64,000 bases of DNA from assembly GCF_024436175.1 (NCBI RefSeq), contig NZ_JANFQP010000001.1, forward strand, positions 186,001 through 250,000. Direction: 5' to 3'. This stretch comes from Kaistella montana. GTDB taxonomy: Bacteria > Bacteroidota > Bacteroidia > Flavobacteriales > Weeksellaceae. Shown here in pieces: positions 1 through 8,198 of this stretch (its first letter is position 1; the number at the start of each line of letters is the position of its first letter). The position numbers and the translations under genes are program-made. The notes under the pieces are model-generated. The model worked only from the letters and a program-made list of their open reading frames with translations. It made no database searches and was not told where the DNA came from.

Positions 1-589
1 AAATACTTTGGTAAAATGGATGCAGAAAGACCAACCGAAAGAAGTTCTGGATGTAGCGACAGGAACCGGAGATTTGGCAATTGCTGTACAAAAAGGAACT
101 TCGGCGAAAGTAGTTGGTTTGGATCTTTCCCAACAAATGCTGAACGTAGGAATCGAGAAAATTAAAAAACTTAATTTAGACGAACAAATCTCGATGCAGA
201 AAGGCGATGCAGAAAACCTTCCGTTCGAAAGCAATAAATTCGATGCAGTTTCCGTTGCATTTGGAGTGAGAAATTTCGAAAATTTAGAGAAAGGTTTAGC
301 TGAACTTAGAAGAGTGGTGAAAGAAAATAAAAGCGTATATATTTTAGAATTTTCTAAGGTTGAAGGCTTTTTGGGACCTTTTTATATGTTTTATTTTAAA
401 AATATTTTGCCACAAATCGGTAAATTGGTTTCCAAAGACAACAGAGCGTACACTTATCTTCCAGATTCGGTAAACGCTTTCCCGTTTGGCGAAAAAATGA
501 AAAACATTCTTCTAAATACCGGTTTCAAGAAAGTAGAATACAAAAAACTAAGCTTAGGAATCGCAACGATTTATAAGGCAACCAAATAA
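1..589 (+). CDS. menG: Demethylmenaquinone methyltransferase, 5' end missing
   Basis: SAM-dependent C-methyltransferase of the UbiE/MenG family. It makes the last step of menaquinone synthesis, methylating demethylmenaquinone in the cytoplasm at the membrane. The frame is open to the window edge (codons read from base 2), so the true start lies outside and roughly 50 residues are missing compared with the usual 240 or so. The SAM-binding motif LDVATGTGD is near the left end, and GVRNFENLEKGLAE and VYILEFSK match the conserved central family segments. The stop is followed after 3 bases by porT, so the two are probably co-transcribed. The assignment is firm from the motifs; menaquinone is the expected quinone in this phylum. 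Confidence 0.93.
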   Translation, partial: NTLVKWMQKDQPKEVLDVATGTGDLAIAVQKGTSAKVVGLDLSQQMLNVGIEKIKKLNLDEQISMQKGDAENLPFESNKFDAVSVAFGVRNFENLEKGLAELRRVVKENKSVYILEFSKVEGFLGPFYMFYFKNILPQIGKLVSKDNRAYTYLPDSVNAFPFGEKMKNILLNTGFKKVEYKKLSLGIATIYKATK

Positions 590-592
590 AAT

Positions 593-1378
593 ATGGGAAA
601 AACAGTTTTAAAAATCAATTTGCTTACGGCAATTTTTGTAGCATCATTGATGAATGCGCAACTCTTCCGTACCAAAGACCGAATGGACAATCTGGAAGGA
701 TTTGATAACCAAAAGTTCAGCTACGGTTTTTATCTTGCCGGAAACAATTTCGATTATAAACTGGTTTTGGATCCAAAATTTGGGATGGATGGGGATAAAA
801 ATCTCGTACGAACCAAATCTTCTTATAGTTTCGGTGCCGGATTAATCGGTAAATTGAGGTTGAATGACAATTTCGATTTAAGATTTGAACCGGGATTACA
901 ATTTGTTGAAAGAGAAGTGTATTTCGATACTCAATCGAATGATCAATATGCGTCAGGAACAACTGCGTATCCGCCTTTTATTCCAAGAACGCTCACCGAA
1001 GCCGACAAATTAAGAACCGTAAAATCCACTTATGTTGATTTACCGTTGCTTATTGAAGTTCATGGCGACAGATGGTACAATTCCCGTCCATATGCTGCAG
1101 CCGGAGTGAATTGGATGATGAATTTGCAATCGAACAACAAAGCGACCGACGATAATCAACAAGGAATTTTCCGAACTACCGCAAGCAATTTTGCTTGGTC
1201 CGCTGAGCTTGGAATTCAGTTTTATTTCAGTAGATTCAAACTTACGCCGGGTTTCCGTGGAACGTTTATGATTAACGACGAAATGGTTTCCGACAATCCT
1301 GATACACCACCTTATTGGAACGCCGCCATCGCCAATGGAAAAACCCGCGCATTGATGTTTGTTTTAAAATTTGAATAA
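593..1378 (+). CDS. porT: PorT/SprT family type IX secretion and gliding protein
   Basis: Outer-membrane beta-barrel protein of the PorT/SprT family, needed in Bacteroidetes for type IX secretion and gliding. The 261 residues begin with a signal peptide ending in MNAQ, followed by alternating amphipathic strands (YSFGAGLIGKLRLNDNFDLR, then GVNWMMNLQSN, and FKLTPGFRGTFMIN near the end) and a C-terminal phenylalanine stretch (ALMFVLKFE) typical of outer-membrane barrels. The position directly after menG is the usual one in flavobacteria and supports the call. A hairpin terminator follows. Its presence implies that the cell has a type IX secretion system, whose other parts are outside the window. 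Confidence 0.88.
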   Translation: MGKTVLKINLLTAIFVASLMNAQLFRTKDRMDNLEGFDNQKFSYGFYLAGNNFDYKLVLDPKFGMDGDKNLVRTKSSYSFGAGLIGKLRLNDNFDLRFEPGLQFVEREVYFDTQSNDQYASGTTAYPPFIPRTLTEADKLRTVKSTYVDLPLLIEVHGDRWYNSRPYAAAGVNWMMNLQSNNKATDDNQQGIFRTTASNFAWSAELGIQFYFSRFKLTPGFRGTFMINDEMVSDNPDTPPYWNAAIANGKTRALMFVLKFE

Positions 1379-1401
1379 GGAAAAAACGAGATATAAAATT
1401 T

Positions 1402-1436
1402 AAAGAGAAAGTAAATCAATGCTTTCTCTTTTTTAT
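1402..1436 (+). terminator. Intrinsic terminator after porT
   Basis: Stem AAAGAGAAAG (1402-1411) pairs with CTTTCTCTTT (1422-1431), 10-base loop, followed by a T-rich run. It ends the menG-porT unit. Confidence 0.75.
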
Positions 1437-1482
1437 TTCAATAAATTGTTGAAATAATTCCTCAATTCAAATTAAAATTTTA

Positions 1483-1490
1483 TATTTTTG
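1483..1490 (+). promoter_or_regulatory. -7 box for the zapA operon
   Basis: TATTTTTG matches the Bacteroidetes -7 consensus TAnnTTTG. It lies 30 bases before the first start codon (1521) and just after the porT terminator, so it begins a new transcription unit. Confidence 0.6.
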
Positions 1491-1520
1491 CTAAATAGTT
1501 AGAATTAATTAAGCCTGAAA

Positions 1521-1823
1521 ATGCTCAAAGATTTAGAAAATAACTTTTCGGTTTTAGAAAAAAAGATTCTGAGTGTAACTAAGAATTACCGGAATTTGGA
1601 CGAAAAGTATGCAGAATTGTCTAAAGAGCATGACGAATTGAAGAAGAAATATGACGAGGAAAAAAGAAAAAACCAGGTTTTAGCAGAAGAACAAAAAAAC
1701 ATAAAATTGTATTCAGCCATTACAGGAAATCCTGATCACAACCGATTGATGAAAAACCACATCAACCGATTGATCAAAGAAGTGGATAACTGCATTGCTG
1801 AACTTCAAAACAGCGGGTTGTAA
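1521..1823 (+). CDS. Small coiled-coil protein upstream of zapA
   Basis: A 100-residue cytoplasmic protein without a signal peptide. Residues about 1-65 are a charged heptad-type coiled coil (EKKILSVTKNYRNLDEKYAE, then ELKKKYDEEKRKNQ), and the C-terminal third has a more polar helix containing NRLMKNHINRLIKEVDNCI. Its stop overlaps the zapA start (TAATG), which implies translational coupling. A short coiled-coil gene before zapA is common in flavobacteria. A ZapB-like or FtsL-like division role is possible from size and place, but no family was recognised, so this is inference. Confidence 0.8.
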   Translation: MLKDLENNFSVLEKKILSVTKNYRNLDEKYAELSKEHDELKKKYDEEKRKNQVLAEEQKNIKLYSAITGNPDHNRLMKNHINRLIKEVDNCIAELQNSGL

Positions 1824-2110
1824 TGGAAGTAAGAAGAATTACCATCAACATAGCCGGACGTAATTATCCGCTGAATGTACCTGCCGCTGAAGAAGAAACT
1901 CTTCGGAAAGTGGGAAAACAGATTGAAGCAATGATTAAAGATTTTGAACAAAATTTTGACGTGAGGGATAAACAAGATGCTTTGGCAATGTGCGCCTTAA
2001 AACTGGGTACCAACGCAGAAGTATCATCAATCTCCAACGAAAAAAATATACAAGCTTCCAACGAAAGGTTAATGCAGATTAACCGCTTGCTGGAGGAACT
2101 GGAAAAGTAG
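1823..2110 (+). CDS. zapA: Cell division protein ZapA
   Basis: ZapA binds FtsZ and bundles its filaments at the division ring. The 95 residues start with RRITINIAGRNYPLNVPAAE, the typical ZapA N-terminal beta domain (normally I-x-G-x-x-Y-x-L), followed by EETLRKVGKQIEAMI and a long C-terminal helix for tetramer formation (ASNERLMQINRLLEELEK). Length is normal. The ATG overlaps the stop of the preceding coiled-coil gene, and the structured RNA at 2135 follows. In many bacteria 6S RNA lies beside zapA, which fits here. Confidence 0.92.
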   Translation: MEVRRITINIAGRNYPLNVPAAEEETLRKVGKQIEAMIKDFEQNFDVRDKQDALAMCALKLGTNAEVSSISNEKNIQASNERLMQINRLLEELEK

Positions 2111-2134
2111 ATTTTTCTTTTCCAAAATACAACT

Positions 2135-2304
2135 GCCTACAATAGTTCTAACACATTAAGGTAAACTCAACGCTAAACAATTACCGGACGAAAGTTCACT
2201 TGATGGCGCGCCGACTTGCTCGGATTACAGAAAGTGAAAATCAGTTCAAATCGTGTTGATTAGGAGTTTACTCTAAATCACTGAATTATTGTGGGCTTTT
2301 TTTT
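2135..2304 (+). ncRNA. ssrS: 6S RNA (flavobacterial type), probable
   Basis: 6S RNA folds as a long hairpin with a central bubble that mimics an open promoter and sequesters RNA polymerase. Here GCCTACAATA (2135-2144) pairs with TATTGTGGGC (2287-2296), allowing one wobble. Inside it GTAAACTC (2161-2168) pairs perfectly with GAGTTTAC (2264-2271). The outer stem is followed at once by a run of eight T, so the molecule ends as an intrinsic terminator. The size (about 170 bases), the long-range stems separated by an internal loop and the position between zapA and rny all fit the flavobacterial 6S class. No ORF fills this stretch. No covariance search was possible. Confidence 0.72.
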
Positions 2305-2403
2305 ATCTTAAAAGTGGATGAAAAACAATTAACAAAACCGATTTCAAAATGGAAAATCCACCTTTGAAATCATTTAAATAAAGGAACATTAAACTAAACA
2401 TAT

Positions 2404-3975
2404 ATGACAACAACCGCAATTATTATCGGTATTGTTTGCTTGGTTTTGGGAGCTATTATAGGAATGTTATTTTCTAAAAGCTCGCTCAACGCAAAAGCAA
2501 AATTCATCATTCAGGATGCAAAGAAAAATGCCGAAAACCTTATAGAAAAAGCCACTGTGCAGGCCGAATCCATTAGAAAAGAAAAACAACTTCAGGCCAA
2601 AGAAAAGTTTTTGGAACTGAAATCTCAGCACGATGCCGATATTCAATCAAGAGAAAAGAAGATGCAGGATGCTGAAAAAAGAATTAAAGACAAAGAAAAC
2701 AAACTCAATGATGAGTTGAGCAAAACCGGGAAACTAGAAAAGGATTTGGACAGACAAATCGCCGATTACAGCAAAAAACACGAAATCCTTGAAAGAAAAC
2801 AACATGAATTGGATATTGCTACTTCGCAAAAAGTAGAAATGCTAGAAAAAATCGCCAATTATTCTGCCGATGAAGCAAGAAATGAATTGATAGAATCCCT
2901 AAAAGCAGAGGCGAAAACAAGAGCTCAAGCGCACGTTCAGAGCATTATGGAAGAAGCGAATCTTAACGCAAAACAGGAAGCGAAAAAGATTGTAATTCAG
3001 ACCATTCAGCGAATCGGAACCGAGCAAGCGATTGAAAATTCAGTTTCAGTTTTCAATATTGAATCGGATGAGGTAAAAGGTAGAATTATCGGTAGAGAAG
3101 GTAGAAATATCCGTGCTTTGGAAGCTGCAACCGGTGTTGAAATCATCGTTGATGATACTCCGGAAGCGATTTTGCTTTCATGTTTCGATCCGGTGAGAAG
3201 AGAAATCGCAAGACTTTCACTTCACCGTTTGGTAACCGACGGAAGAATTCACCCAGCGAGAATTGAAGAAGTGGTAGAAAAAACCAAAAAACACATCGAA
3301 GAAGAAATCATCGAAGTGGGAAAAAGAACCGTCATCGATTTAGGCGTACACGGACTTCACCCAGAATTGGTGAAAATCGTAGGAAGAATGAAATTCAGAT
3401 CTTCTTATGGCCAAAACCTTTTGCAACACTCCAGAGAAGTAGCAAATATCGCTGCAACAATGGCTGCAGAATTGGGTTTAAATGTAAAAATGGCAAAAAG
3501 AGCAGGTTTGCTTCACGATATCGGAAAAGTTCCGGAGCAAGAATCCGAACTTCCACACGCGCTTCTTGGGATGCAATGGGCGGAGAAATATGGTGAAAAT
3601 CCAGAAGTGGTTAACGCGATTGGAGCTCACCACGACGAGGTTGAAATGACTTCTTTGTTGTCGCCAATCATTCAAGTTGCCGATGCGATTTCCGGAGCGA
3701 GACCGGGAGCGAGACGCCAAGTTTTGGAATCTTATATCCAAAGATTAAAAGATTTGGAAGCTGCTGCGCTAAGTTTTGATGGCGTTTCCAGTGCTTATGC
3801 GATTCAGGCGGGACGTGAGCTTCGTGTGATGGTGGAAAGCGGGAAAGTAAATGATGACCAATCTTCCCAACTTTCTTATGATATTTCAGAAAAAATTCAA
3901 AATGAATTGACTTATCCAGGACAAGTTCGAGTAACGGTAATCCGCGAAACCAGATCAGTAAATATTGCAAGATAG
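2404..3975 (+). CDS. rny: Ribonuclease Y
   Basis: Membrane-anchored endoribonuclease that starts mRNA decay. The 523 residues show the full domain order: N-terminal membrane helix ([20 protein letters not shown]-like, residues about 3-23), a long coiled coil (about 30-190, rich in K/E), a KH RNA-binding domain with IIGREGRN (about 225-235), and an HD phosphohydrolase domain with [16 protein letters not shown] and AIGAHHDE carrying the metal ligands. Length is typical. The start ATG at 2404 follows a 100-base leader after the 6S-like RNA. A bidirectional terminator follows. Confidence 0.96.
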   Translation: MTTTAIIIGIVCLVLGAIIGMLFSKSSLNAKAKFIIQDAKKNAENLIEKATVQAESIRKEKQLQAKEKFLELKSQHDADIQSREKKMQDAEKRIKDKENKLNDELSKTGKLEKDLDRQIADYSKKHEILERKQHELDIATSQKVEMLEKIANYSADEARNELIESLKAEAKTRAQAHVQSIMEEANLNAKQEAKKIVIQTIQRIGTEQAIENSVSVFNIESDEVKGRIIGREGRNIRALEAATGVEIIVDDTPEAILLSCFDPVRREIARLSLHRLVTDGRIHPARIEEVVEKTKKHIEEEIIEVGKRTVIDLGVHGLHPELVKIVGRMKFRSSYGQNLLQHSREVANIAATMAAELGLNVKMAKRAGLLHDIGKVPEQESELPHALLGMQWAEKYGENPEVVNAIGAHHDEVEMTSLLSPIIQVADAISGARPGARRQVLESYIQRLKDLEAAALSFDGVSSAYAIQAGRELRVMVESGKVNDDQSSQLSYDISEKIQNELTYPGQVRVTVIRETRSVNIAR

Positions 3976-3993
3976 TTTCTTGTTATCGATAAT

Positions 3994-4027
3994 AAAAACC
4001 TTCCGATTTCCAGGAAGGTTTTTTTTT
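3994..4027. terminator. Bidirectional terminator between rny and the thioesterase
   Basis: AACCTTCC (3997-4004) pairs with GGAAGGTT (4013-4020). T-rich runs follow on both strands, so it can serve both convergent genes. Confidence 0.85.
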
Positions 4028-4037
4028 GAAATAATTT

Positions 4038-4502
4038 TTATAAAAACGGCTTCATCTCATCTTCTATATTTTTTCGAAGATCCATAAGCTTTATGGCGTA
4101 TTGTTCCATTTGTTTTTCAGCTTCAGTTTCGGGTTCGAATTTTGGAACTTGTACTGAATTTCCTTCATCATCGACTGCCACAAAAACAATGATACAGTGG
4201 GTTTTCTTTTCAAAATCTTTTCGCTTGATATTTCTGGAAAATACATTGATGGCAATATGCATGCTCGTACTTCCGGTATAGATTACTTCCGCTTCAACTT
4301 TCACGATGTGACCAATTTTTATGGGAGAATAGAAGCGGATTCCGCCCACATAAACGGTTACACAATAGCTGGAGCTCCACGAGCTTGCGCAAGCATAACC
4401 AGCCTGGTCGATCCATTTCATTACACTTCCGCCGTGTACATTTCCGCCATAATTTACATCGCTGGGTTCGGAAATAAACTGAAAAACGGTTTTTGTCTGC
4501 AT
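4038..4502 (-). CDS. Acyl-CoA thioesterase, hotdog fold (YciA-like)
   Basis: Cytoplasmic acyl-CoA hydrolase of the YciA/BACH hotdog group. The 154 residues carry VNYGGNVHGGSVMKWIDQAG, in which N and the HGG segment match the active-site helix region of the family, then ASSWSSSYCVTVYVGGIRFY and a long strand region. The C-terminal tail is helical and charged. Length fits a single-hotdog enzyme that acts as an oligomer. The physiological acyl chain cannot be told from sequence. Transcribed convergently with rny and apart from the next gene. Confidence 0.85.
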   Translation of the reverse strand: MQTKTVFQFISEPSDVNYGGNVHGGSVMKWIDQAGYACASSWSSSYCVTVYVGGIRFYSPIKIGHIVKVEAEVIYTGSTSMHIAINVFSRNIKRKDFEKKTHCIIVFVAVDDEGNSVQVPKFEPETEAEKQMEQYAIKLMDLRKNIEDEMKPFL

Positions 4503-4562
4503 TTTTTACATAAATTTTGAATAAAGATATTGATAAAATTTTTAAATTCCTTTTATTAAGAC

Positions 4563-4570
4563 TATTTTTG
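4563..4570 (+). promoter_or_regulatory. -7 box, 4 bases before the start codon
   Basis: TATTTTTG matches TAnnTTTG exactly and ends only 4 bases before the ATG at 4575. The transcript would start at or next to the start codon, so the mRNA is probably leaderless. Confidence 0.55.
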
Positions 4571-4574
4571 AAAA

Positions 4575-4925
4575 ATGAAAAAAGTATTTTATTTAAAAAC
4601 CTGCGATACCTGTCTGAAAATTCTTAAAAAATTCAGTTTAAAGGATTGGGAATTGCGCGAAATAAAAATAAACCCGATTTCAACCGAAGAACTGGAACAG
4701 ATGTATCAGTTAGCGGGTTCTTATGAGGCGCTTTTCAGTAAGAAATCGAATCAAATCAAGTTGAGAGAACTCAATTTAAAAACAATGACAGAAGACGATT
4801 ATAAAGAATTGATCTTAGATCATTATACCTTTTTGAAAAGACCAGTTTTTATGACCGACAAAGAGATATTCATCGGAAACGAGAAAAAAAATCTGGAAGC
4901 GCTCCGAAGTTTCTTCGCAGAGTAA
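4575..4925 (+). CDS. ArsC/Spx-family thioredoxin-fold protein
   Basis: A 116-residue protein of the ArsC/YffB/Spx family. It opens with a thioredoxin-like strand and the redox pair C-x-x-C (Cys10 and Cys13, TCDTCLK), followed by helices and a late FLKRPVF, which matches the conserved basic segment (R-P) near the ArsC active site. True arsenate reductases have one catalytic Cys with CX5R or C-x-x-S spacing plus other residues, and no ars genes are near, so a general glutathione- or thiol-linked reductase or regulator is more likely than arsenic resistance. Transcribed alone from the -7 box at 4563. Confidence 0.82.
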   Translation: MKKVFYLKTCDTCLKILKKFSLKDWELREIKINPISTEELEQMYQLAGSYEALFSKKSNQIKLRELNLKTMTEDDYKELILDHYTFLKRPVFMTDKEIFIGNEKKNLEALRSFFAE

Positions 4926-4926
4926 A

Positions 4927-4960
4927 AAAAACCGTCTGAAGGAATTTCAGGCGGTTTTAT
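4927..4960. terminator. Bidirectional terminator between the ArsC-like gene and gcvT
   Basis: AACCGTCTGAA (4930-4940) pairs with TTCAGGCGGTT (4946-4956) with one wobble. A-run before and T-run after, serving both convergent genes. Confidence 0.8.
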
Positions 4961-4990
4961 AATTAATGATTCAATAAAACGAATTCAGTT

Positions 4991-6073
4991 TTATACGAAA
5001 GGCAATTTCACAACTTTCGCAGGAATATTTTTATTTCTAATTTGAATGAAAATTTCTGAACCTATTTTGAAATGAGGTTTTGCAACGTAAGCTAGTCCAA
5101 CTCCTACTGATTTCATTGGGCTCATCGTTCCGGAAGTTACTTTTCCTATTTCGTTTCCATCGGCATCTACAACCAAGTAATCATGTCTTGGGATGGCTCT
5201 TTCCTGCATTTCGAAACCTACTAATTTTCGGGTAACGCCTTCTTCTTTTTGTTTCGCTAGGAATTCTTTGTCCACAAAATCTTTATCGAATTTGGTGATC
5301 CATCCCAAACCAGCTTCTAGTGGAGAAGTGGTATCATCAATATCGTTTCCGTAAAGACAAAATCCTTTTTCCAATCTCAAAGTGTCTCTGGAAGCAAGTC
5401 CGCAAGGAATCAATCCGAATTCTTCACCAGCTTCGGTAATAGAATCCCATATTTTTTCGGCACTTTCATTTTTAAAATAAACTTCGAAACCTCCACTTCC
5501 GGTATAACCTGTGTTGGAGATTATCACGTCGGAAACTCCCGCAATAGTCCCAATCGTAAAGTGATAATAAGGAATGTCTGAAAGTTGCGTGTCGGTTAAT
5601 TTCTGAAGCGTTTCCGTAGCTTTTGGACCTTGAATGGCGATCAAAGACATTTCGTCCGAAGCATTGGTGAGTTTCGCACCGAATTTTTCTTTGTATTTTG
5701 AAATGTGATTCCAATCTTTATCGATATTGGAAGCATTTACCACCACGAAATATTTTTCATCGGCCATTTTATAAACGATCAAATCATCTACAATTCCACC
5801 ATTTCCGTTGGGAAGGCAAGAATATTGCGCTTTTCCGTCTTCCAGAGTGTCTACATTATTAGTCGTTACATATTGTAGTAAATCTTTTGCAGAAGGTCCT
5901 TCCACAAAAAACTGCCCCATGTGGGAAACATCGAAGATTCCTACTTTTTCACGTACAGCAAAGTGTTCTTCCGTAACGCCGGAATATTGTACAGGCATTT
6001 CGAAACCTGCAAAAGGTACCATTTTTGCGCCCAAAGAAACATGTTTGTCAAACAGCGCAGTTCTTTTCTCCAT
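4991..6073 (-). CDS. gcvT: Aminomethyltransferase (glycine cleavage T protein)
   Basis: T protein of the glycine cleavage system. It transfers the methylene group from the aminomethyl-lipoyl H protein to tetrahydrofolate and releases ammonia. The 360 residues have the family features: MVPFAGFEMPVQYSGV near the N-terminus, IFDVSHMGQ, then YTGSGGFEVYF and GLASRDTLRLEKGFCLYGND, which includes the folate-site Asp/Arg region. Length is normal. gcvH and gcvP are not adjacent. Convergent with the ArsC-like gene. The idi gene lies 38 bases upstream on the same strand, so the two may be one transcript. Confidence 0.95.
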   Translation of the reverse strand: MEKRTALFDKHVSLGAKMVPFAGFEMPVQYSGVTEEHFAVREKVGIFDVSHMGQFFVEGPSAKDLLQYVTTNNVDTLEDGKAQYSCLPNGNGGIVDDLIVYKMADEKYFVVVNASNIDKDWNHISKYKEKFGAKLTNASDEMSLIAIQGPKATETLQKLTDTQLSDIPYYHFTIGTIAGVSDVIISNTGYTGSGGFEVYFKNESAEKIWDSITEAGEEFGLIPCGLASRDTLRLEKGFCLYGNDIDDTTSPLEAGLGWITKFDKDFVDKEFLAKQKEEGVTRKLVGFEMQERAIPRHDYLVVDADGNEIGKVTSGTMSPMKSVGVGLAYVAKPHFKIGSEIFIQIRNKNIPAKVVKLPFV

Positions 6074-6111
6074 TCTTTAAATTTATTAATTAGATTATAT
6101 TTCGATTATTG

Positions 6112-6621
6112 TTAAAGATGATCTTTGTATTCTTTTAAAATGATTTTGAACCATTCTGTGAAATGTTCAGGATTTTCTTTCATTTCTTCATCAAGTTGTT
6201 GCATGGAAATATATCTTATTTCCGAAACTTCATCTTCATTCAGCACAAAATTACCTTCGTAATTTCCTGTAAAAACGTGGTCTAACTCGTGTTCCCAAAG
6301 ATTTTGGCCTACATCTGCTTTGTAAACAAAACTAAATTTCTCCGTAAGATCGGCACTAATGCCCAATTCTTCATTCAACCGACGTTGCGCGCCTTCCAAA
6401 TAAGTTTCATTGATTTTTGGATGCGAACAAACGGCATTGGTCCATTGGTTTGGGGAGTGGTATTTTGAGGAAGCGCGCTTCTGAAGGAGCATTTCGCCTT
6501 TGTCATTAAATAAAAAAACGGAAAATGCACGATGAAGAATTCCATTTTCGTGGGCCTCCATTTTTTCCATCAGTCCTAAAATTTCATCATTTTCAGAAAC
6601 TACAACTACTTGTTCTTCCAT
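6112..6621 (-). CDS. idi: Isopentenyl-diphosphate delta-isomerase, type I
   Basis: Interconverts isopentenyl and dimethylallyl diphosphate for isoprenoid (menaquinone, carotenoid, undecaprenyl) synthesis. The 169-residue Nudix-like fold has the type I markers: LHRAFSVFLFN, the catalytic Cys in WTNAVCSHP, and the second catalytic acid in LWEHELDHVF, with metal-binding His and Glu around them. Length is normal for the bacterial enzyme. The start at 6621 lies 6 bases after a -7 box (6628-6635), so the leader is very short. Confidence 0.93.
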   Translation of the reverse strand: MEEQVVVVSENDEILGLMEKMEAHENGILHRAFSVFLFNDKGEMLLQKRASSKYHSPNQWTNAVCSHPKINETYLEGAQRRLNEELGISADLTEKFSFVYKADVGQNLWEHELDHVFTGNYEGNFVLNEDEVSEIRYISMQQLDEEMKENPEHFTEWFKIILKEYKDHL

Positions 6622-6627
6622 ATCTCA

Positions 6628-6635
6628 CAAATTTA
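6628..6635 (-). promoter_or_regulatory. -7 box for idi
   Basis: Read on the minus strand this is TAAATTTG, an exact TAnnTTTG, separated from the idi start codon by 6 bases. It predicts an almost leaderless mRNA. Confidence 0.55.
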
Positions 6636-6739
6636 AGTTTTAAAACTTAGTTGGTAAAATTTTTAATAAAAATTTATGCTTTCAGTTTTTTAATTCAGAA
6701 ACCCGAAAAATTAAAAGGCTTTAAACCAATCAAAATTTG

Positions 6740-6747
6740 TAATTTTG
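6740..6747 (+). promoter_or_regulatory. -7 box for the HAD/dehydrogenase pair
   Basis: TAATTTTG. An alternative start codon (TTG at 6745) would lie inside this box, so it favours the ATG at 6766, 18 bases downstream. Confidence 0.6.
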
Positions 6748-6765
6748 CCTCTTAAAATTTTTGAA

Positions 6766-7167
6766 ATGGAACTAGAACATAAAGACCATCTAAGCCCAAT
6801 ACTGAAGGGAGGAGTGAAGAATTACCTCATAGATATCGATGGAACCATTACCGATGATGTACCCAATGAGGAGCCGGAAAGAATGATTGATTGCGAACCT
6901 TATCCTGATGCATTGGAAACCATCAATCGGTGGTATGATCAGGGACATATCATTTGTTTTTTTACGTCGCGCACCGAGAATCTAAAGCAGATTACGATTG
7001 ACTGGCTCGATAAACATGGGTTTAAATATCACAGTGTTCTGTGCGGAAAGCCGAGAGGTGGAAATTATCACTGGATTGATAATCACCTTGTGAAAGCGAC
7101 GCGATTCAAAGGAAAATTTACCGATATGGTAGAAAAACAAGTAACAATTGAAGTATTTAAAGATTAA
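6766..7167 (+). CDS. HAD-family phosphatase-like protein
   Basis: A 133-residue cytoplasmic protein of the haloacid-dehalogenase superfamily, close to the LNS2-like type. Motif I is DIDGT (nucleophile Asp in YLIDIDGTITDD), motif II is FFTSRTE, the motif III lysine is in CGKPRGGN and motif IV is WIDNH. It is short and has at most a small cap, so a small-molecule or nucleotide phosphatase is possible. Related proteins are often labelled phosphoheptose isomerase, which the motifs do not support. ATG 6766 is chosen because the upstream TTG lies inside the -7 box. The dehydrogenase gene follows after 3 bases, so the two are one operon and may act in one pathway. Confidence 0.8.
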   Translation: MELEHKDHLSPILKGGVKNYLIDIDGTITDDVPNEEPERMIDCEPYPDALETINRWYDQGHIICFFTSRTENLKQITIDWLDKHGFKYHSVLCGKPRGGNYHWIDNHLVKATRFKGKFTDMVEKQVTIEVFKD

Positions 7168-7170
7168 TAG

Positions 7171-8130
7171 ATGAAGATATTAGCTAATGATGGTCTAGAC
7201 CAATCTGGGATTGATGCGCTTACAGAAAAAGGTTTCGAAGTAATAACCAACAAAGTTCCTCAGGAATCTTTAATAGATTTTATAAATGAAAATCAAATCC
7301 GCACCATCCTTGTAAGAAGTGCGACGCAAGTACGAAAAGAGTTAATAGATGCATGTCCAAGTATCGAAATCATCGGAAGAGGTGGAGTAGGAATGGATAA
7401 TATCGATGTAGATTATGCTCGCTCCAAAAATGTTCATGTCATCAATACGCCTTCTGCATCTTCTGAATCAGTGGCGGAACTTGTTTTTGCACATTTGTTT
7501 TCTGGAGCTCGTTTTTTGCAGGATTCCAACAGAAAAATGCCTGTAGTAGGTGATTCTGAATTTGCAAAACTGAAAAAAGCTTATGAAAAAGGCATCGAAC
7601 TTCGCGGAAAAACCATCGGAATTGTCGGAATGGGAAGAATCGGACAAGAAGTTGCAAGAATCGCATTGGGAATGGGAATGAGAGTTATCGCAGCAGACAA
7701 CAACGTGGGTCGCGCAAGTATCAAAGTGAAATTTTACAATAACCAATTCATCAACGTTGATATCGAAACCGAACCTATTGAAGATGTTTTGAAACATGCT
7801 GATTTCATTACTTTGCACGTTCCTGCTCAGAAAAACGGTTATATGATCGGTGAGAAAGAGTTTGATTTAATGAAAAACGGCGTGGCAATCGTAAACTGTT
7901 CTCGTGGTGGTGTCATCGACGAAGATGCACTGATTGCGGCTTTAGATTCCGGAAAGGTTGCGTTCGCAGGACTCGACGTTTTTATCAATGAACCAACTCC
8001 TTCTAAAAATATTCTGAACCATCCAAAAATTTCTCTTACTCCTCATACCGGTGCTTCAACCGTGGAGGCGCAAGACAGAATCGGGCTTTCTTTGGCAGAA
8101 CAAATTTGCAGTATTCTGCAAATTCAATAA
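7171..8130 (+). CDS. D-2-hydroxyacid dehydrogenase (SerA-like)
   Basis: NAD-dependent D-2-hydroxyacid dehydrogenase of 319 residues. It has the Rossmann motif GIVGMGRIGQE, the substrate-binding and catalytic Arg in NCSRGGVIDE, the Glu in FINEPTP and the catalytic His in LTPHTGAST. It resembles 3-phosphoglycerate dehydrogenase but has no C-terminal ACT domain, so if it serves serine synthesis it is the short, unregulated form. serC is not adjacent. Co-transcribed with the HAD protein, which raises the idea of a phosphatase/dehydrogenase pair, but this is inference. Ends at a strong palindromic terminator. Confidence 0.88.
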   Translation: MKILANDGLDQSGIDALTEKGFEVITNKVPQESLIDFINENQIRTILVRSATQVRKELIDACPSIEIIGRGGVGMDNIDVDYARSKNVHVINTPSASSESVAELVFAHLFSGARFLQDSNRKMPVVGDSEFAKLKKAYEKGIELRGKTIGIVGMGRIGQEVARIALGMGMRVIAADNNVGRASIKVKFYNNQFINVDIETEPIEDVLKHADFITLHVPAQKNGYMIGEKEFDLMKNGVAIVNCSRGGVIDEDALIAALDSGKVAFAGLDVFINEPTPSKNILNHPKISLTPHTGASTVEAQDRIGLSLAEQICSILQIQ

Positions 8131-8152
8131 AATTTAAAGAACATATTAAACA

Positions 8153-8182
8153 AAAAATCCCGGAAATTTCCGGGATTTTTTA
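8153..8182. terminator. Bidirectional terminator
   Basis: AAAAATCCCGG (8153-8163) pairs perfectly with CCGGGATTTTT (8170-8180). It serves the dehydrogenase gene and the convergent mscL. Confidence 0.88.
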
Positions 8183-8198
8183 TGATTGTTATTTTGAA

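Noticed and set aside
4575-4925. Arsenate reductase of an arsenic-resistance operon
   Set aside because: The C-x-x-C layout and lack of arsB/arsR neighbours do not support arsenic resistance; only the fold family is claimed.
6766-7167. Phosphoheptose isomerase
   Set aside because: The motifs are those of a HAD phosphatase (DIDGT, TSR, K, WIDNH); there is no SIS domain.
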